45,705 nt of DNA from Saprospiraceae bacterium (lineage in GTDB: Bacteria > Bacteroidota > Bacteroidia > Chitinophagales > Saprospiraceae): the NCBI GenBank assembly GCA_020436835.1, contig JAGQWZ010000135.1:1-45705 (forward strand). The letters are read 5' to 3'. Position 1 is the first letter of the stretch. Each line of letters starts with the position of its first letter. Position numbers and translations under genes: made by a program. The notes beneath the pieces were generated by a model. It was given only the letters and a program-made list of their open reading frames with translations, ran no database searches and was not told where the DNA came from. Below are positions 1 to 8,563 of the stretch, in pieces.

Positions 1-179
1 CGTTCGTAAAAATAGTAATGTAGTAAAAAATAACGAATGAATTTTATTAAATCCCAATCAGATCCAATTTGGATAAATTCTTATTTGTCACATTAAGATC
101 AGCTCCCTTAAAATCCCCATTTCAGAAAGGTAATAAGGATATGAGGCAGTTCTTTTAACTTCGGGGATATTGTCACAAT

Positions 180-548
180 TTATATTTTCAGTTTGGGTTT
201 TCGAACCAGGCTCCTCTTCCAGGCAACGGCTGTGACCGAGCATAAATTAATAAGACTACTTATCAGCATGAGTCTGAAATAATCACTCTGAAAATGGTCG
301 TAGATCATTATAATCATTACACTATAAAATAGAAGCAAGCCGAGAAGAGATTGGGAATAAAGATTCCTTCTATCATTTTCTAAAATAAAAGGTAAATATG
401 ATGCCGCGGCCGGAACCATCAGGAACCAGAAGAAAAGCATCGATACAATATTCCAGCCAACCAACATAGAGTAAGGCACCAAAACTATGAAGATCCCCAC
501 CGGTACTATCAATACACCCAGGATCTTTTTGATACCATACTTTTTCAT
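180..548 (-). CDS. Small hypothetical multi-pass membrane protein
   Basis: A 122-residue protein of unknown function. About four hydrophobic segments are visible: residues 8-30 (around ILGVLIVPVGIFIVLVPYSM), 32-53, 65-82 and 92-110. They are separated by short charged loops, and the ends are basic (MKKYGIKK at the start, KRSLVRKPKLKI at the end). This points to an inner-membrane protein with both ends in the cytoplasm. It starts at an ATG and is transcribed away from the sulfatase gene, sharing a 94-bp intergenic region with it. I recognise no family motif and would not assign a role. The reading frame and membrane character are clear; function is unknown. Confidence 0.65.
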   Translation of the reverse strand: MKKYGIKKILGVLIVPVGIFIVLVPYSMLVGWNIVSMLFFWFLMVPAAASYLPFILENDRRNLYSQSLLGLLLFYSVMIIMIYDHFQSDYFRLMLISSLINLCSVTAVAWKRSLVRKPKLKI

Positions 549-590
549 GGTGAATGTTTGCTACTTCATTAAATATAGTCACTAATATTT

Positions 591-598
591 TAGATTTG
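591..598 (+). promoter_or_regulatory. Possible -7 element upstream of the sulfatase gene
   Basis: TAGATTTG matches the Bacteroidota -7 consensus TAnnTTTG and lies 44 bases before the sulfatase ATG. No TTG is seen at the expected 17-23 base distance upstream, so this is a half-match only. Confidence 0.3.
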
Positions 599-642
599 AA
601 GCAGTACTTTAGAATTTATCCGACCAACAAGACGAAAACAAA

Positions 643-2811
643 ATGGTAAACTATAGACAAATCTGCATTATCATTTCCATAATTATCATTTGGCCGGATG
701 CTACATTGGGACAACGTATCAAAGAGAAACCTAACGTTATTCTATTCCTTGTTGATGACTATGGATATGGTGATATCGGTTTTGAAGGCAACGCCAGGGT
801 ACATACTCCCAACATTGATCGAATTGCCACATCCGGGGCTCATTTTACCCGTTTCTATCAGAGTTCAGCTGCCTGTGCACCTACCCGTGCATCCGTCCTG
901 ACGGGACGTTATCACTTAAGGACCGGAGTCTGGGATGTGCACGATGGCCGGGATTTTTTACATCGGGATGAGACAACCATTGCTGAGGTATTCAAGCAAG
1001 CCGGTTATACTACTGCCGCTTTTGGCAAATGGCACAGTGGTAAAACCAACAGATATTTCTCGTGGAATCGCGGCTTTGATATCGGTATTCACCCCAAACT
1101 ATATTCCTATCTAAATACCTCCTATATTTTCAACAATAAAGTGGTCGAAGCCCAGGGGGCGGCAGAAGATATTTTGGGTGATGAAGTAGTCCAGTTTATA
1201 GCAAATAATAGTGACGATCCATTCTTTGCCTACGTGCCCATCCAGTCCGTCCACGAACCTTATAATTGTCCGGACGATCTTTTCGAAAAGTATAAAGACC
1301 TGGGGCATAGTGATCATGTATCCAGATTGTACGGAATGATCGAACTGCTTGACCGGAATATTGGGAAGATCCTTGATGCCGTGGAAAAAAAACAGCTTTC
1401 CGAAAATACACTGGTCATGTTTTTATGTGATGATGGCCCATCGCCAGGATATGATTTGAGTTATGCAGGGCGAAGAATGAACGATGCGGAAAAACAAGAA
1501 CGGACCCGGGAATGGCCCAGAATGCTACGGGGAGGGAAAGCCTCTATTTACGAAGGTGGATCGGTCACACCTTTTTACGCCATGTGGAAAAATCATATTC
1601 CGGCCGGAATGCAAATCGATGAGCTCTCCGGTATTATCGATATTTTCCCCACTCTAGTAGATGCCTGTGAGATCAAAACTGCCAGAGATAACCTTCCGTT
1701 GTCCGGACAGAGTTTTTGGCCTCTTTTACAGGGTGAAACCATCAATGATTGGGATGGGCGGTTCTACTTTGACAACACAAATTTTTATCAGATTCCCCGG
1801 GGAAAAATAAATACCAATCATCCCCGGGTAAGAGAGATATCTGTACATCATCGTGAATTCAAATTAATTCGGTTTGATCGCTATCATTCCGGACGGGATA
1901 CCGTTTACTACGAGTTATATGATCTGGAAAACGATCCTGGCGAAAAACTGGATCTATCTGCTTCCGAACCAGCCCTGGTGAATAAATTAAGCACTGAAAT
2001 TGATCGATGGTTTAATTCGATCACTACGGAAGGTCGGGCCTACCAGCAAGCCGTGTATGAAATTGGAGATTGGAATGAGCGGGCTACACCTATAAACCTG
2101 GATGCATATGAGCAACTAAGCCTTGCGGAGGCGCCGGAGAAGACATCATTTAACATCGATGGTTGGATCCAAGAAGGTAGTTTCATCAAATATAATCTTG
2201 ATGTGATCAAAGAAGGAGATTACCAGATCGAATTGAGGTATGATCCCAAAGCATACAACTCCGGTGCTAAATTCATCGCTTATACTGACACTGATACAGC
2301 ATCGATTGCAATCAGCTCCGGAATAAATCAAAGCACGAGCGAAACTATGCACCTAATACCCGGGCGTCAACTCCTAACGATCGAGCTATTGGATGCCGGA
2401 AACTCCGGTCAGGCAGTAGAACGATTACGCCGCCTGGTTGTGCATCATGTACCTGGCAGAGAGGATGGGGAAGTCCTCCTTAATCCGCAATTCAAAATCG
2501 AAACCAATGGACAAAAATATGGACCGTTCGGGATCAGGAATAGTGCGGCAGACTTCATGTTTAATGAGCGCCCGGAAATCCCCGTGGTCATAACCGGAAG
2601 GAGAATGTTGAAAATCCTGACGTCTGTCGATAATCCCGCCCAGATAGATCGGATAATAGCGTACCGGAATTTTTCTGAAATTGGCGAGGTATCAACGTCA
2701 GAGATTATGGAATTGACTGACCTTGAACCGGGAAAATTCACCTTAAATATTGAGTTTATCAGTAAGACAGGAATAAGGAATTCCGCCAGGGCCATCATTG
2801 AGATAATATAA
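643..2811 (+). CDS. Secreted S1-family sulfatase with C-terminal beta-rich domain
   Basis: Hydrolyses a sulfate ester, probably on a polysaccharide or other organic sulfate in the periplasm or outside the cell. A signal peptide covers about residues 1-23. The S1 sulfatase signature is present: CAPTR with Cys78 as the residue converted to formylglycine, metal-binding Asp38-Asp39 in LVDDYGYGD, and GGK with Lys299. The usual Asp-Asn-Gly metal motif reads Asp263-Asp264-Gly here, an unusual substitution. The catalytic domain ends near residue 475. About 240 residues follow that look beta-rich: a segment around 500-610 resembling a carbohydrate-binding jelly roll, then a further module to the end. 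There is no T9SS sorting domain. No formylglycine-generating enzyme or anaerobic maturase is in the window. The substrate cannot be told from sequence. Confidence 0.9.
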   Translation: MVNYRQICIIISIIIIWPDATLGQRIKEKPNVILFLVDDYGYGDIGFEGNARVHTPNIDRIATSGAHFTRFYQSSAACAPTRASVLTGRYHLRTGVWDVHDGRDFLHRDETTIAEVFKQAGYTTAAFGKWHSGKTNRYFSWNRGFDIGIHPKLYSYLNTSYIFNNKVVEAQGAAEDILGDEVVQFIANNSDDPFFAYVPIQSVHEPYNCPDDLFEKYKDLGHSDHVSRLYGMIELLDRNIGKILDAVEKKQLSENTLVMFLCDDGPSPGYDLSYAGRRMNDAEKQERTREWPRMLRGGKASIYEGGSVTPFYAMWKNHIPAGMQIDELSGIIDIFPTLVDACEIKTARDNLPLSGQSFWPLLQGETINDWDGRFYFDNTNFYQIPRGKINTNHPRVREISVHHREFKLIRFDRYHSGRDTVYYELYDLENDPGEKLDLSASEPALVNKLSTEIDRWFNSITTEGRAYQQAVYEIGDWNERATPINLDAYEQLSLAEAPEKTSFNIDGWIQEGSFIKYNLDVIKEGDYQIELRYDPKAYNSGAKFIAYTDTDTASIAISSGINQSTSETMHLIPGRQLLTIELLDAGNSGQAVERLRRLVVHHVPGREDGEVLLNPQFKIETNGQKYGPFGIRNSAADFMFNERPEIPVVITGRRMLKILTSVDNPAQIDRIIAYRNFSEIGEVSTSEIMELTDLEPGKFTLNIEFISKTGIRNSARAIIEII

Positions 2812-2974
2812 GTACTCTCTTTAACTTGCTTTGATTTCTGCCCAGCTCTTCTCAATCGTGCTTATTTTCTGACACTGCGTTTTTTTCGACCAACCATATT
2901 ATATTCCGGACGACCATAATGATAATTTGAGATTGTCGAACGTTTAAGCCTTAGTAATAACAAAACATTCGACT

Positions 2975-5704
2975 ATGATGAGACCATTGCTCTTTCTATT
3001 TCTACTTTTCATATCCTCAACATACCTGACTGCACAGGATTCGTGGCCCAAAAAGGTCACTTCAGTAGAAGGGATCACAGAATATCAATTGGAAAATGGA
3101 CTGAAAGTCTTGCTATTTCCGGATCCTTCCAAGCAGACGATCACCGTAAATATTACTTATCTGGTCGGTTCACGCCACGAAGGTTATGGCGAAACCGGCA
3201 TGGCGCATTTACTGGAACACATGGTATTTAAAGGGACGCCCGATCATCCGGATATTCCGAGCGAACTTTCAGACCATGGTTCGAGACCGAACGGTACCAC
3301 CTGGTTTGACCGGACCAACTATTTTGAAACTTTTGCCGCGACAGAAGAAAATCTAAAATGGGCACTTGATCTGGAAGCAGACCGAATGGTCAATTCCTTC
3401 ATTGCCAAAAAGGACCTGGATAGCGAAATGACCGTGGTGAGAAATGAATATGAGGCCGGAGAAAACTTTCCTCAAAGTGTTTTACAGAAACGGATTTTAG
3501 CTTCGGCATACTCATGGCACAACTATGGAAATACCACAATAGGAGCCCGTTCAGACATAGAAAATGTACCAATCGAACGATTACAGGCTTTCTACAAGAA
3601 ATACTATCAACCGGATAATGCGGTTTTACTTGTGGCCGGTAAAATTGATGAAGATGCAACCCTGGCACTGGTACAGGAATATTTTGGATCTATTCCACGT
3701 CCCGAAAGGGAGTTGATCCCAACCTATACCAGTGAACCTACCCAGGATGGGGAGCGCAATGTTACCCTAAGGCGTAACGGTGATGTGCAGGTAGTGGCCT
3801 GCCTGTATCACATCTGCTCTGGTCTCCATCCCGAAGATGCAGCCATTGACGTATTAATTCGCACTTTGACCACCGAACCCTCCGGTCGGATCTACAAGCA
3901 ATTGATCGAATCCAAAAAAGCCAGTAGTCAGTATGGCTATAGTATGAGTCTTAGCGAACCTGGATTCGCCTATTTCGGAGCCAGTGTGACCAAGGATCAG
4001 TCCTTGGAGGATGCTAAAAATACTTTACTCGCCATTTTGGACTCGGTAGGCATGAATCCACCCACTCAAGAGGAAGTAAACCGGGCTAAAGCAGAAATTT
4101 TGAAGCAAATTGAACTGGCTCTCACCAATACCGAACGGATCGGTTTGACCCTTAGCGAATACATTGCCATGGGAGACTGGCGCATGCTATTCATTGGACG
4201 AGACAGGATTGAAGCCGTGACACCGGAAGACGTAGCCCGGGTGGCCGCATTCTATTTCAAACCATCGAACCGGACCGTCGGCGTATTCACTCCGGAAGAA
4301 AAACCGGAACGGGTAGAAATTCCATCGGCACCAAGTGTGGCCACTCTTGTGGATGGTTACAAGGGAAAGGAAGCAATGGCTCAGGGCGAAGCTTTCGACC
4401 CCTCTCCGGAAAATATCCAGTCAAGAACAATGAGTGGCACTTTGAAGAATGGCGCCAAATATGCATTTATCCCAAAGGAGACCAAAGGAGATGTGGTATA
4501 TGCACATCTGGGATTTCGATTTGGTGATGAAAATACCCTCTCTGGAAAGCAGACCGTAGCCCAAATCGTTCCGGCCATGCTGGACCGGGGTACAAAAACA
4601 AAGACCCGACAGGAGATCAAAGATTTGTTTGACCAGTACAAGGCACAGGTAAGTGTATACGGAGGAGGAGGTAGAAACTTCATACAAATACAGACCACAA
4701 AAGACAATTTAGAGAAGACGATGAACCTCTGCTTTGAAATGCTGAAGGAACCTTCATTTCCAGAAGTTGAATTTCAAAGTCTGGTACAGGAGCGAGTAGC
4801 TCAAATTGAACAGTTCAAATCTGAGCCGCAGAGCAAAGCCAGCACCCTGATGAACCGGCACCTCAATCCGCACCCAGCTGATCATATTGAGTATGTTCCT
4901 ACACCCGAGGAACAAGTGGAGCGATTGAAAGATTTGACTCTGGATGAGGTCAAAGAATTTTACGAAGAATACTTTGGTACCGGTGGGGATGCTACTCTGA
5001 CAGTGGTCGGTGAGTTTGATCCTCAATCGATCAAAGAGCTTTATGAAAGTAATATGGAAGATTGGAAAGAAGGTATGGCTTACAAAAAACCAACCGCTAC
5101 AGTATTTGAGGGCAAGACCTTAAACGAAGAAATTCAGACTCCGGATAAAGCCAACGCCATGTTCCTGGTATCGATGGAAATACCGATGCGAGATGATGAT
5201 CCTGATTATGCCGCTCTGTACGTGGGAAATTATCTTTTGGGAGGGGGATTCCTGAATTCGCGACTGGCTACACGGATCCGTCAACAAGAGGGCTTAAGTT
5301 ACGGAGTAGGTTCTTTTTTTAATGCCGATGGCACAGACAAAGAGGCTAACTTTGGCAGTTATGCAATTTATAATCCGGAAGTAAAGGATCAACTGGAGGC
5401 AGCTTTTATGGAAGAGATTGAGAAAGTGAGGACGGAGGGATTTACCCAGGAAGAACTTGAGGCAGCTAAATCAGGAATCCTGCAAAGTAATCAGGTCACG
5501 AGGGCTCAGGATCAATCGTTATTGACTATTCTCAATAATAATATGATGTTTGAGCGGGATATGGATTATTATTCTCAGCTGGATAAGCAGATCCAGTCCC
5601 TCACTCTGGAAGAAGTAAATAGTGCTTTTAAAAAATACATAGATCCATCTCATTTCAATATGGTGAAAGCGGGTGATTTTAAGGTGAAAATGCTGAAGCC
5701 GTAG
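2975..5704 (+). CDS. M16-family zinc metallopeptidase, two-repeat form
   Basis: A periplasmic or membrane-associated insulinase/pitrilysin-family peptidase of 909 residues, the usual size for the bacterial two-repeat M16 form. A signal peptide spans about residues 1-20 (MMRPLLF... ending in LTAQD). The inverted zinc motif HxxEH is HLLEH at residues 78-82, and the third zinc ligand is probably Glu158 in RNEYEAGE, 76 residues after the second His. The second half (from about residue 480) repeats the fold without the zinc motif and holds the GLSYGVGS segment typical of the non-catalytic half. The two adjacent ATGs at 2975 and 2978 are both possible starts. A rho-independent terminator follows 27 bases after the stop, so it is probably a single-gene unit. 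The natural substrate is unknown; peptide or signal-peptide degradation is the general role. Confidence 0.93.
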   Translation: MMRPLLFLFLLFISSTYLTAQDSWPKKVTSVEGITEYQLENGLKVLLFPDPSKQTITVNITYLVGSRHEGYGETGMAHLLEHMVFKGTPDHPDIPSELSDHGSRPNGTTWFDRTNYFETFAATEENLKWALDLEADRMVNSFIAKKDLDSEMTVVRNEYEAGENFPQSVLQKRILASAYSWHNYGNTTIGARSDIENVPIERLQAFYKKYYQPDNAVLLVAGKIDEDATLALVQEYFGSIPRPERELIPTYTSEPTQDGERNVTLRRNGDVQVVACLYHICSGLHPEDAAIDVLIRTLTTEPSGRIYKQLIESKKASSQYGYSMSLSEPGFAYFGASVTKDQSLEDAKNTLLAILDSVGMNPPTQEEVNRAKAEILKQIELALTNTERIGLTLSEYIAMGDWRMLFIGRDRIEAVTPEDVARVAAFYFKPSNRTVGVFTPEEKPERVEIPSAPSVATLVDGYKGKEAMAQGEAFDPSPENIQSRTMSGTLKNGAKYAFIPKETKGDVVYAHLGFRFGDENTLSGKQTVAQIVPAMLDRGTKTKTRQEIKDLFDQYKAQVSVYGGGGRNFIQIQTTKDNLEKTMNLCFEMLKEPSFPEVEFQSLVQERVAQIEQFKSEPQSKASTLMNRHLNPHPADHIEYVPTPEEQVERLKDLTLDEVKEFYEEYFGTGGDATLTVVGEFDPQSIKELYESNMEDWKEGMAYKKPTATVFEGKTLNEEIQTPDKANAMFLVSMEIPMRDDDPDYAALYVGNYLLGGGFLNSRLATRIRQQEGLSYGVGSFFNADGTDKEANFGSYAIYNPEVKDQLEAAFMEEIEKVRTEGFTQEELEAAKSGILQSNQVTRAQDQSLLTILNNNMMFERDMDYYSQLDKQIQSLTLEEVNSAFKKYIDPSHFNMVKAGDFKVKMLKP

Positions 5705-5730
5705 TCGTCTTATTTAAATGAGTTAGAATA

Positions 5731-5763
5731 AAAGCCAGAGGATACCGCTCTGGCTTTTTTGTT
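5731..5763 (+). terminator. Rho-independent terminator after the M16 peptidase
   Basis: A perfect 10-bp stem (AAAGCCAGAG / CTCTGGCTTT) with a 7-base loop runs into a T tract. It lies 27 bases after the peptidase stop codon and separates that gene from pirin. Confidence 0.85.
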
Positions 5764-5852
5764 TTTCGCCGGATGCACCGGTACGACATCGAAGATTTCA
5801 CAGGTAAAACTTTTTCAGGTAACGTTGGTTTTGTTAAATAAAACCTTTAAAA

Positions 5853-6872
5853 ATGATGTCCGCCAATCTCGTCATTCAGAAAGATAGCTTAGGCTTTCCC
5901 TGGGATACCATTGACCCCTTTCTATTTTGTGTACATCACGAGGATTTCTATCCGAAGGGAAATGCAAATTTAGGTCCGGAGATCTCATTGGCTGGAAGGA
6001 ATTTGGGAAATGATTTCACGGTTAAGGATGGCTTCCGTATGTATCATGGTACCAGTGTACCTGGCTTTCCTGCTCATCCGCACCGTGGTTTTGAGACAGT
6101 CACCATTGCCCGAAAGGGGTTTGTTGATCACTCAGACTCACTGGGTGCAGCTGGTCGATTTGGTGAAGGCGATGTGCAGTGGATGACTGCAGGAAAAGGA
6201 GTGCAGCATGCAGAAATGTTTCCCTTGCTTAACCGGGAAAGGGACAATCCATTTGAAATTTTTCAGATTTGGCTGAATCTTCCCAAAGCCAAAAAAATGG
6301 CAGAACCACATTTTGCCATGCTCTGGGCAGATACTATCCCCAGCTTTGAACATCGTGACACTGAAGGCCGCCGGACCTTGGTAAATATTGTTGCCGGTCA
6401 GATCGAAAACACCACTGCACCCGACCCAGCACCTGATTCGTGGGCAGCAGATCCGGAAAATGAAGTGGCAATCTGGACCATTACCATGGAACCCGGGGCA
6501 AGTTGGACCCTGCCTTTGGCATCCTCCGCTACCCATCGTAGGCTATATTTCTACAAAGGGAATTCTCTCAAAGTGGCAAACGACGTACTACAGGTTTACG
6601 AATATGCACAAGTAAGACCGGATGCTGAAGTCAATCTAACTAACGGAGACGAACCCGGGCATCTTTTAATGCTACAGGGTAAGCCGATCAATGAGCAAGT
6701 AGTGCAATACGGTCCCTTTGTGATGAATTCTGAACAAGAGATCCAGGAGACCTATCAGGAATTTCGCAGAACACAATTTGGTGGCTGGCCCTGGCCTTCG
6801 AATGCTCATGTACATCCCAGGGAGAGGGGACGTTTTGCAAAATATGCCGATGGTACATTAGTTGAAAAGTGA
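5853..6872 (+). CDS. Pirin-family bicupin protein
   Basis: A 339-residue cytoplasmic iron-binding bicupin. Pirins act as quercetinase-like dioxygenases or as regulators; which applies here cannot be told. The N-terminal cupin holds the metal ligands His75 and His77 in HPHRGFETVT and His119 and Glu121 in GVQHAEMF. The characteristic EGDVQWMTAGKG stretch lies between them. The second cupin is recognisable around residues 190-290. There is a family-typical C-terminal segment with QFGGWPWP, as in the long pirin form. Start: two ATG codons in succession (5853, 5856), preceded by an AT-rich stretch with no Shine-Dalgarno sequence. Flanking genes are functionally unrelated. Confidence 0.9.
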   Translation: MMSANLVIQKDSLGFPWDTIDPFLFCVHHEDFYPKGNANLGPEISLAGRNLGNDFTVKDGFRMYHGTSVPGFPAHPHRGFETVTIARKGFVDHSDSLGAAGRFGEGDVQWMTAGKGVQHAEMFPLLNRERDNPFEIFQIWLNLPKAKKMAEPHFAMLWADTIPSFEHRDTEGRRTLVNIVAGQIENTTAPDPAPDSWAADPENEVAIWTITMEPGASWTLPLASSATHRRLYFYKGNSLKVANDVLQVYEYAQVRPDAEVNLTNGDEPGHLLMLQGKPINEQVVQYGPFVMNSEQEIQETYQEFRRTQFGGWPWPSNAHVHPRERGRFAKYADGTLVEK

Positions 6873-7029
6873 AAATGTCACGCACTGATATCGGTACCTC
6901 TTCTTGTAGAATTATTCCACTACCCGCAGATTACCTGCCCTATCTGATAATTGGATTGAAAGTCTTAGATGATTGATCTAAAAGGCATAAATTATACCTG
7001 AACTCAATATTATTCAATCGTCATCAATT

Positions 7030-7380
7030 ATGACTTTAGACCAAATGATAAAAATATGTGAGGAGCTCCCCGGAGCAAGAGCGGTTTTGAAAATTGGTCA
7101 CCATCTAACCTACAATGTCGGAGAAAAGAGTTTTGTCTGGTTCAGTCAGGATCAGGTACCGATTCCATGTGACTTTAAATGCAGGAAAGAAGATTTCACG
7201 ATCTTATGCGATACAGAAGGATTTGAAAAGGCACCCTACATTGGTCGTTTTGGCTGGGTACGCTGCCAGGATATCAGTAGGCTGAGTTCCCAGGAAGCCA
7301 AAACTTATATTACAAATTCTTACCATGTCGTTTGGGAGAAGTTACCAAAAAAAATTAAGGCTGCGACCGGGAGGAAGTGA
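7030..7380 (+). CDS. MmcQ/YjbR-family small protein
   Basis: A 116-residue single-domain protein. The family pattern is visible: an N-terminal helix with LPGA, a central beta-sheet (VGEKSFVWFS, FKCRKEDFTIL), then FGWVRCQD and a C-terminal helix with SYHVVWEKLPKK. Members of this family have a CyaY-like fold and have been suggested to bind DNA, but no firm function is established. It converges on a lipoprotein gene with a gap of only nine bases between the two stop codons. It starts at ATG 7030, and I see no other plausible start. Confidence 0.85.
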   Translation: MTLDQMIKICEELPGARAVLKIGHHLTYNVGEKSFVWFSQDQVPIPCDFKCRKEDFTILCDTEGFEKAPYIGRFGWVRCQDISRLSSQEAKTYITNSYHVVWEKLPKKIKAATGRK

Positions 7381-7389
7381 GAGGTTGAC

Positions 7390-7932
7390 TTATCCGCGAA
7401 CCCGCCTTCCTTCTGCAGTGTGCCTCTCCCTTTCTACCTGACTGATCTTTTCCAAATCCACCAGGAGTCCCGCGTAAGCGCTGTTGGATGAGGTAGAGTA
7501 GGTTTTACCCTGGTAAGTCACTTTGCCGGCAAACTTATCCCATTCCGAACCCAATAGCATATAGCGACCATTCCATTTAGGATGAGGTCCAAACATCAGG
7601 AATTTATCTTTCCCACTTTCAAAAGCAATCGCCAGTCTTTCTTCTTTCGGCATAAAGACAAGAACACCTGGAGTGCCTTCTTTAATAACGACCTCCTCAA
7701 TTCGCTGTCCTTCCTTTATCCGGATTTTACCTCCTTCAATTACACTTTCACCCCGGCTAAGGTTACGTCTTAAAACAATATCATTGGAGAGGTAGAATTG
7801 AATGTGTTTCAATTCATCTTCAGTCCATCTGTTCTGCTCTTGCAATTCGGCGGTAAAAGGCCGGTAGGTGGGACCACAGGATGTAAAATAAACTGAGGAA
7901 AATAATATGGTAAGGTTGAATAAAATCTTCAT
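7390..7932 (-). CDS. Hypothetical lipoprotein
   Basis: A 180-residue protein with a short hydrophobic N-terminus and a lipobox-like FTSC at residues 16-19, so Cys19 would be lipidated. The mature part is mainly beta and charged: repeated short strands such as KIRIKEGQRIEEVVIKEG and GVLVFMPKEERLAIAF at about residues 70-110, then a segment with KVTYQGKTYSTSS near 135-150. The C-terminus is basic (RHTAEGRRVRG). I do not recognise the family; members of similar size with such beta content are common surface or periplasmic lipoproteins in Bacteroidota. It is transcribed away from the neighbouring tadA region and converges on the MmcQ/YjbR gene. Confidence 0.7.
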   Translation of the reverse strand: MKILFNLTILFSSVYFTSCGPTYRPFTAELQEQNRWTEDELKHIQFYLSNDIVLRRNLSRGESVIEGGKIRIKEGQRIEEVVIKEGTPGVLVFMPKEERLAIAFESGKDKFLMFGPHPKWNGRYMLLGSEWDKFAGKVTYQGKTYSTSSNSAYAGLLVDLEKISQVERERHTAEGRRVRG

Positions 7933-8049
7933 AGTAAGGTGGTATTGATATGACTGTATAACACGAATTTAGAGTGATACAGACAAGCCGGCAAGTCATT
8001 TAGTAAGACTTTAACGCATCACTTAATACATTCTTAAGAAGACTGCTTA

Positions 8050-8493
8050 CTACCTTTTCAACGCAAAGAATTGCTGAAGAAGCGCTTTGCAGGTGTCGTG
8101 TCTCACCCCATACTCGAGCTTGGTGGATGGATGTAAGAGCTCTTTACCATATTGCATGAAGCCACGTTTATCATCGCTGGCACCATATACAACCCGACCG
8201 AGTCTGGCCCAATACAAAGCCCCGGCACACATTATACATGGTTCGAGAGTGACGTACAGGGTGCACTGTGGCAACCATTTCGATCCCAGGTGAGCCGAAG
8301 CCGCTGTCACTGCAAGTAGTTCGGCATGTGCAGTACTGTCCTGTAGTTTTTCCGTTTGATTGTAGGCTTTGGCGACGATGGCACCTTCACAGCTTATGAC
8401 GGCACCTACCGGCACTTCCCCTTCAACCGCCGCCTTTTCCGCCTCCCGGATGGCCAGATCCATGTAGTAGTCGTCAGATAATACGGATAGCAT
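8050..8493 (-). CDS. tadA: tRNA adenosine(34) deaminase TadA
   Basis: Deaminates the wobble adenosine of tRNA-Arg(ACG) to inosine. It is a 147-residue zinc-dependent cytidine-deaminase-fold enzyme. The zinc site is complete: His56 with catalytic Glu58 in HAEL, and Cys86 and Cys89 in PCIMC, followed by AGALYWARLGRVVYGA, which is typical of TadA rather than guanine deaminase. Length is normal for the family. Start is the ATG at 8493; a second ATG five bases upstream is out of frame. It is divergent from guaB, with only 70 bases between the two start codons. Confidence 0.93.
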   Translation of the reverse strand: MLSVLSDDYYMDLAIREAEKAAVEGEVPVGAVISCEGAIVAKAYNQTEKLQDSTAHAELLAVTAASAHLGSKWLPQCTLYVTLEPCIMCAGALYWARLGRVVYGASDDKRGFMQYGKELLHPSTKLEYGVRHDTCKALLQQFFALKR

Positions 8494-8530
8494 TTCATTT
8501 GAATTTCGCAGATTGAAAATAGATTTTTTA

Positions 8531-8560
8531 TTGACTCTTTTTTAGAAAAAGCTATTTTTG
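8531..8560 (+). promoter_or_regulatory. Consensus Bacteroidota promoter for guaB
   Basis: TTG at 8531-8533, a 19-base spacer, then TATTTTTG at 8553-8560, an exact match to TTG-N19-TAnnTTTG. Initiation four bases after the final G would place +1 at the A of the guaB ATG (8564), so the transcript would have no leader. Confidence 0.6.
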
Positions 8561-8563
8561 CGG

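Noticed and set aside
4381..4707. Minus-strand open frames of 88-108 codons inside the M16 peptidase gene
   Set aside because: They lie wholly within a well-supported gene on the other strand and show no recognisable motif or signal of their own.
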